From an uncultured Bacilli bacterium (GTDB lineage Bacteria; Bacillota_I; Bacilli_A; RF39; UBA660): a stretch of DNA of 8,145 nt. The DNA lies in NCBI GenBank assembly GCA_947624855.1, contig CANQMC010000055.1, forward strand, positions 1 to 8,145, in the 5' to 3' direction. The position numbers and the translations under genes were made by a program. This document shows, in pieces, positions 6,745 to 8,145 of this stretch. Within the stretch, counting starts at the first letter, position 1. Each line of letters opens with the position of its first letter. The notes below the pieces were generated by a model that had not been told where the DNA came from, made no database searches, and saw nothing but the letters and a program-made list of their open reading frames with translations.

Positions 6745-6745
6745 T
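6716..6745 (+). promoter_or_regulatory. Extended -10 promoter of the YebC-family gene, inside the patatin 3' end
   Basis: TTGCCA (6716-6721) and a perfect TATAAT (6740-6745) are 18 bases apart, and the -10 is preceded by TG at 6737-6738, making a full TGnTATAAT. It overlaps the last nine codons and stop codon of the patatin gene. Initiation near 6752 would leave a leader of about 20 bases carrying AGGAGGT. Confidence 0.75.
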
Positions 6746-6772
6746 TTATAACGACTTTTAGGAGGTAATAAT

Positions 6773-7492
6773 ATGGGTAGAGCATATGAAGTAAGAAAAG
6801 CCAGTAAAGAAAAAACTGGGGCAATGAAAGCCAAAACATATTCAACATTTGCTAAAGAAATTTATTTAGCAGCCAAAAAAGGAACTGAAATAGAAAGCAA
6901 TGTAGTTTTAAAAAGAATAGTAGAAAAGGCCAAAAAAGCTCAAGTTCCAAGTGATATAATAAATAGAGCAATTGATAAAGCTAAAGGTGTTGGTGGTGAA
7001 GACTATCATGAAGTAATTTATGAAGGTTTTGGACCAGGAGCCTCAACCCTTATAATAAAAACTTTAACTGATAATGTAAACCGTACTGTTGGTAATGTTA
7101 GAGCGGCTTTTAATAAAGTAAATAAAAGTTTAGGAGTATCCAACAGTGTTTCCTATAATTATGATTATTTAGCTATAATATCTTTTAAATCAGATAAAGA
7201 TGAAGAAATATTTGAAACTTTATTAGAAAATAATATAGAACCAATAGAATTTGAAAATGAAAATGGTGAATTAACTATAAGTGTTCATCCAAATGATATA
7301 AATAATACTAAAGATATTATCGAAAAAATAATTCCTAATGTTAATTATGAAATCGATGAAGTAGGTATGTATGCCAAAGATAAAGTTGACTTAAATTCCG
7401 ATGATTTAATAGTATTTGACAAATTATATAAAATGCTAGATGAAATAGAAGATGTAACTGAAATATATCATAATGTAAACAATAAAGATTAA
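6773..7492 (+). CDS. YebC/PmpR-TACO1 family protein, YebC2 (YeeN-like) subgroup
   Basis: This 239-residue protein is full length for the family. Recognisable blocks are MGRAYEVRKASKEKT at the N-terminus, EIYLAAKKG (29-37), VPSDIINRAIDKAKG (58-72), YEGFGPGA (83-90), LTDNVNRT (98-105), the GVSNSVSY strand (121-128) and IYHNVNN (231-237) at the end. The MGR start and these blocks match the YeeN/YebC2 branch of Bacilli and Mollicutes better than the MAGHSKW start of classical YebC. The family was long called a DNA-binding regulator; more recent work ties YebC and mitochondrial TACO1 to translation of proline-rich stretches on the ribosome. It is cytoplasmic. A perfect AGGAGGT (6760-6766) sits 6 bases before the ATG, the gene has its own promoter, and it is followed by a terminator, so it is expected to be a well-expressed single-gene unit. 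Confidence 0.92.
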   Translation: MGRAYEVRKASKEKTGAMKAKTYSTFAKEIYLAAKKGTEIESNVVLKRIVEKAKKAQVPSDIINRAIDKAKGVGGEDYHEVIYEGFGPGASTLIIKTLTDNVNRTVGNVRAAFNKVNKSLGVSNSVSYNYDYLAIISFKSDKDEEIFETLLENNIEPIEFENENGELTISVHPNDINNTKDIIEKIIPNVNYEIDEVGMYAKDKVDLNSDDLIVFDKLYKMLDEIEDVTEIYHNVNNKD

Positions 7493-7497
7493 AAATG

Positions 7498-7520
7498 CTT
7501 GCTAAAATTTAGCAAGTTTT
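7498..7520 (+). terminator. Terminator after the YebC-family gene
   Basis: CTTGCTAA (7498-7505) pairs with TTAGCAAG (7509-7516) around a three-base loop, followed by TTTT, and a second T run lies at 7530-7536. It begins 5 bases after the stop codon. Confidence 0.8.
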
Positions 7521-7574
7521 AAAATACTTCTTTTTTGTAAATAAAATGTAAAATATTAAAAAAATTAAAAAAAA

Positions 7575-7666
7575 ACAGATTTTTATATATCTGCTAAGCA
7601 AATTTAACAAAATTGGTTAAACAGATTTTATATTTTCTGTTAAGCAAATTTTACTAAATCTGTATT
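7575..7666 (+). repeat. Two imperfect 46-bp direct repeats with complementary CAGAT/ATCTG arms
   Basis: Unit 1 (7575-7620) and unit 2 (7621-7666) both begin ACAGATTTT and share CTGyTAAGCAAATTT at 7591-7605 and 7637-7651, giving a 46-base period. Within each unit the start can pair with the nearby CTG block (CAGAT 7576-7580 with ATCTG 7589-7593; ACAGA 7621-7625 with TCTGT 7636-7640). ACAGATTT (7621-7628) is also perfectly complementary to AAATCTGT (7656-7663), so alternative hairpins are possible. Function is not known. Confidence 0.65.
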
Positions 7667-7695
7667 TTGACATAGTTTATTATTTATGTTATTTT
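7667..7695 (+). promoter_or_regulatory. Promoter of the nuclease-family transposase gene
   Basis: A consensus TTGACA (7667-7672) is followed after 17 bases by TATTTT (7690-7695), which is preceded by TG at 7687-7688 to give an extended -10. It abuts the right end of the 46-bp repeats, so those lie upstream of the transcript. A leader of about 45 bases would precede the ATG at 7748. Confidence 0.6.
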
Positions 7696-7747
7696 TTATT
7701 TATCCAGAAAAATTATAGTTCTTGATAAAAAAGGAAGGTGAAAAATA

Positions 7748-8145
7748 ATGAATGAAAATATTAAGTTATATCAAGATATAGTATTTAAAAGTGTATTTAG
7801 TCATAAAGAAATATTAAAAGATTTTACTAATTGTTTTTATGAATATATAGGAGAAGAAAATATATTAACATATACAAGTGTTCAACCCCAAAGTTATATA
7901 ATAGAAAATTATAAATTAGAGAAAGGGTATTTTGGAGATATAATAGGAGTATTAGATAATCAAAAAACAATATCAATAGAGATGTATAGTAAAAACTATT
8001 ATCAAGAAGAATTTAATAAATCGATCGCATACTTATTTAGAATATATACCAATCAAAGGAAAGATAAAAAATATAAAGAATATAAAGAAGTAGAAGGAAT
8101 AAGTATAGTAAGAGGTAAAAGTAATAAAAGTAAAGGATTAATAAA
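7748..8145 (+). CDS. PD-(D/E)XK nuclease-family transposase (Rpn/YhgA-like), N-terminal part, cut by window end
   Basis: The frame starts at ATG 7748, 6-7 bases after a long AAGGAAGGTGA site, and stays open for 132 codons to the window end. The start KLYQDIVFKSVFSHKEILKDF (about 6-26) is the 'D-x-x-F-K-x-v-F ... L' opening of the PDDEXK_2 / T_den_put_tspse family, here with D10, F13, K14 and F17. GDIIGVL (63-69) supplies the first catalytic Asp (D64) and SIEM (76-79) the Glu (E78) of the PD-(D/E)XK core; YYQEEFNKSIAYLFRIYTNQ (84-103) is the characteristic helix after it, as in E. coli RpnA-type recombination-promoting nucleases. Family members are usually near 300 residues, so less than half is visible. 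They act as DNA endonucleases and are often multi-copy in gut genomes. The residue two after the Glu is Tyr80, where Gln or Lys is common. Whether the copy is intact cannot be judged here. Confidence 0.75.
   Translation, partial: MNENIKLYQDIVFKSVFSHKEILKDFTNCFYEYIGEENILTYTSVQPQSYIIENYKLEKGYFGDIIGVLDNQKTISIEMYSKNYYQEEFNKSIAYLFRIYTNQRKDKKYKEYKEVEGISIVRGKSNKSKGLI

Larger units (their letters stand above)
7521..7747. other. AT-rich intergenic region with repeats and a promoter
   Basis: Between the yebC terminator and the nuclease gene I find no open frame of useful length. The left part (7521-7573) is A/T runs with no clear signal. The middle holds two 46-bp repeats with complementary arms (7575-7666), and the right part holds a promoter (7667-7695) and ribosome site. 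No tRNA-like or known riboswitch pattern was recognised. Confidence 0.6.

Noticed and set aside
7575..7666. A CRISPR-like array
   Set aside because: There are only two imperfect copies that are directly adjacent, with no unique spacers and no cas genes.
7575..7747. A riboswitch or attenuator leader for the nuclease gene
   Set aside because: The best promoter begins at 7667, after the repeats, so the hairpins would not be in the mRNA; no known riboswitch core was recognised.

Overview
The window looks like chromosome from an uncultured, very AT-rich, low-GC Gram-positive bacterium. The best fit is a gut-type member of the Bacilli or Mollicutes-related Firmicutes (RF39-like lineages), a placement inferred from composition, gene content and protein style only. 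Tryptophan is written TGG in the genes I read and the NAD-epimerase ends in TGA, so the standard bacterial code applies and the mycoplasma code does not. Strong AGGAGG-type ribosome sites, short A/T-flanked hairpin terminators and TATAAT promoters agree with this. Every supported gene is on the + strand.

Left part (1-1623): the 3' end of a collagen-like surface protein with GPTG/GATG triplets carried on 81-bp tandem repeats, then a terminator, then a family 2 glycosyltransferase with C-terminal TPR-like helices. A collagen-like substrate beside a glycosyltransferase suggests a surface-glycoprotein unit, though the two appear to be transcribed separately. Bases 1684-3904 hold two membrane proteins that each begin with a cytoplasmic zinc-ribbon-like segment. 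The first carries a large external helical region and a C-terminal NPCBM-like domain; the second is a five-helix Yip1-like protein. They are 22 bases apart, probably co-transcribed, and end at a clear terminator.

Middle part (3950-6744): a good promoter drives a tight three-gene operon made of a ZIP-family metal transporter with an altered metal-site motif, an extended-SDR NAD-dependent epimerase/dehydratase-like protein, and a patatin-like phospholipase joined to it by an ATGA overlap. An extended -10 promoter inside the 3' end of the patatin gene then drives a YebC2/YeeN-type translation or transcription factor (6773-7492), which is followed by a terminator.

Right part (7493-8145): an AT-rich intergenic region with two imperfect 46-bp repeats and several complementary CAGAT/ATCTG arms, a TTGACA promoter with an extended -10, and the 5' part of a PD-(D/E)XK nuclease-family transposase (Rpn/YhgA-like) that is cut by the window end.

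I do not see a CRISPR array, tRNA, rRNA, phage block or an obvious new defence system. The most unusual items are the collagen/glycosyltransferase pair, the paired zinc-ribbon membrane proteins with an NPCBM-like ectodomain, the ZIP protein that lacks the usual TM5 glutamate, and the structured repeats upstream of the nuclease gene.
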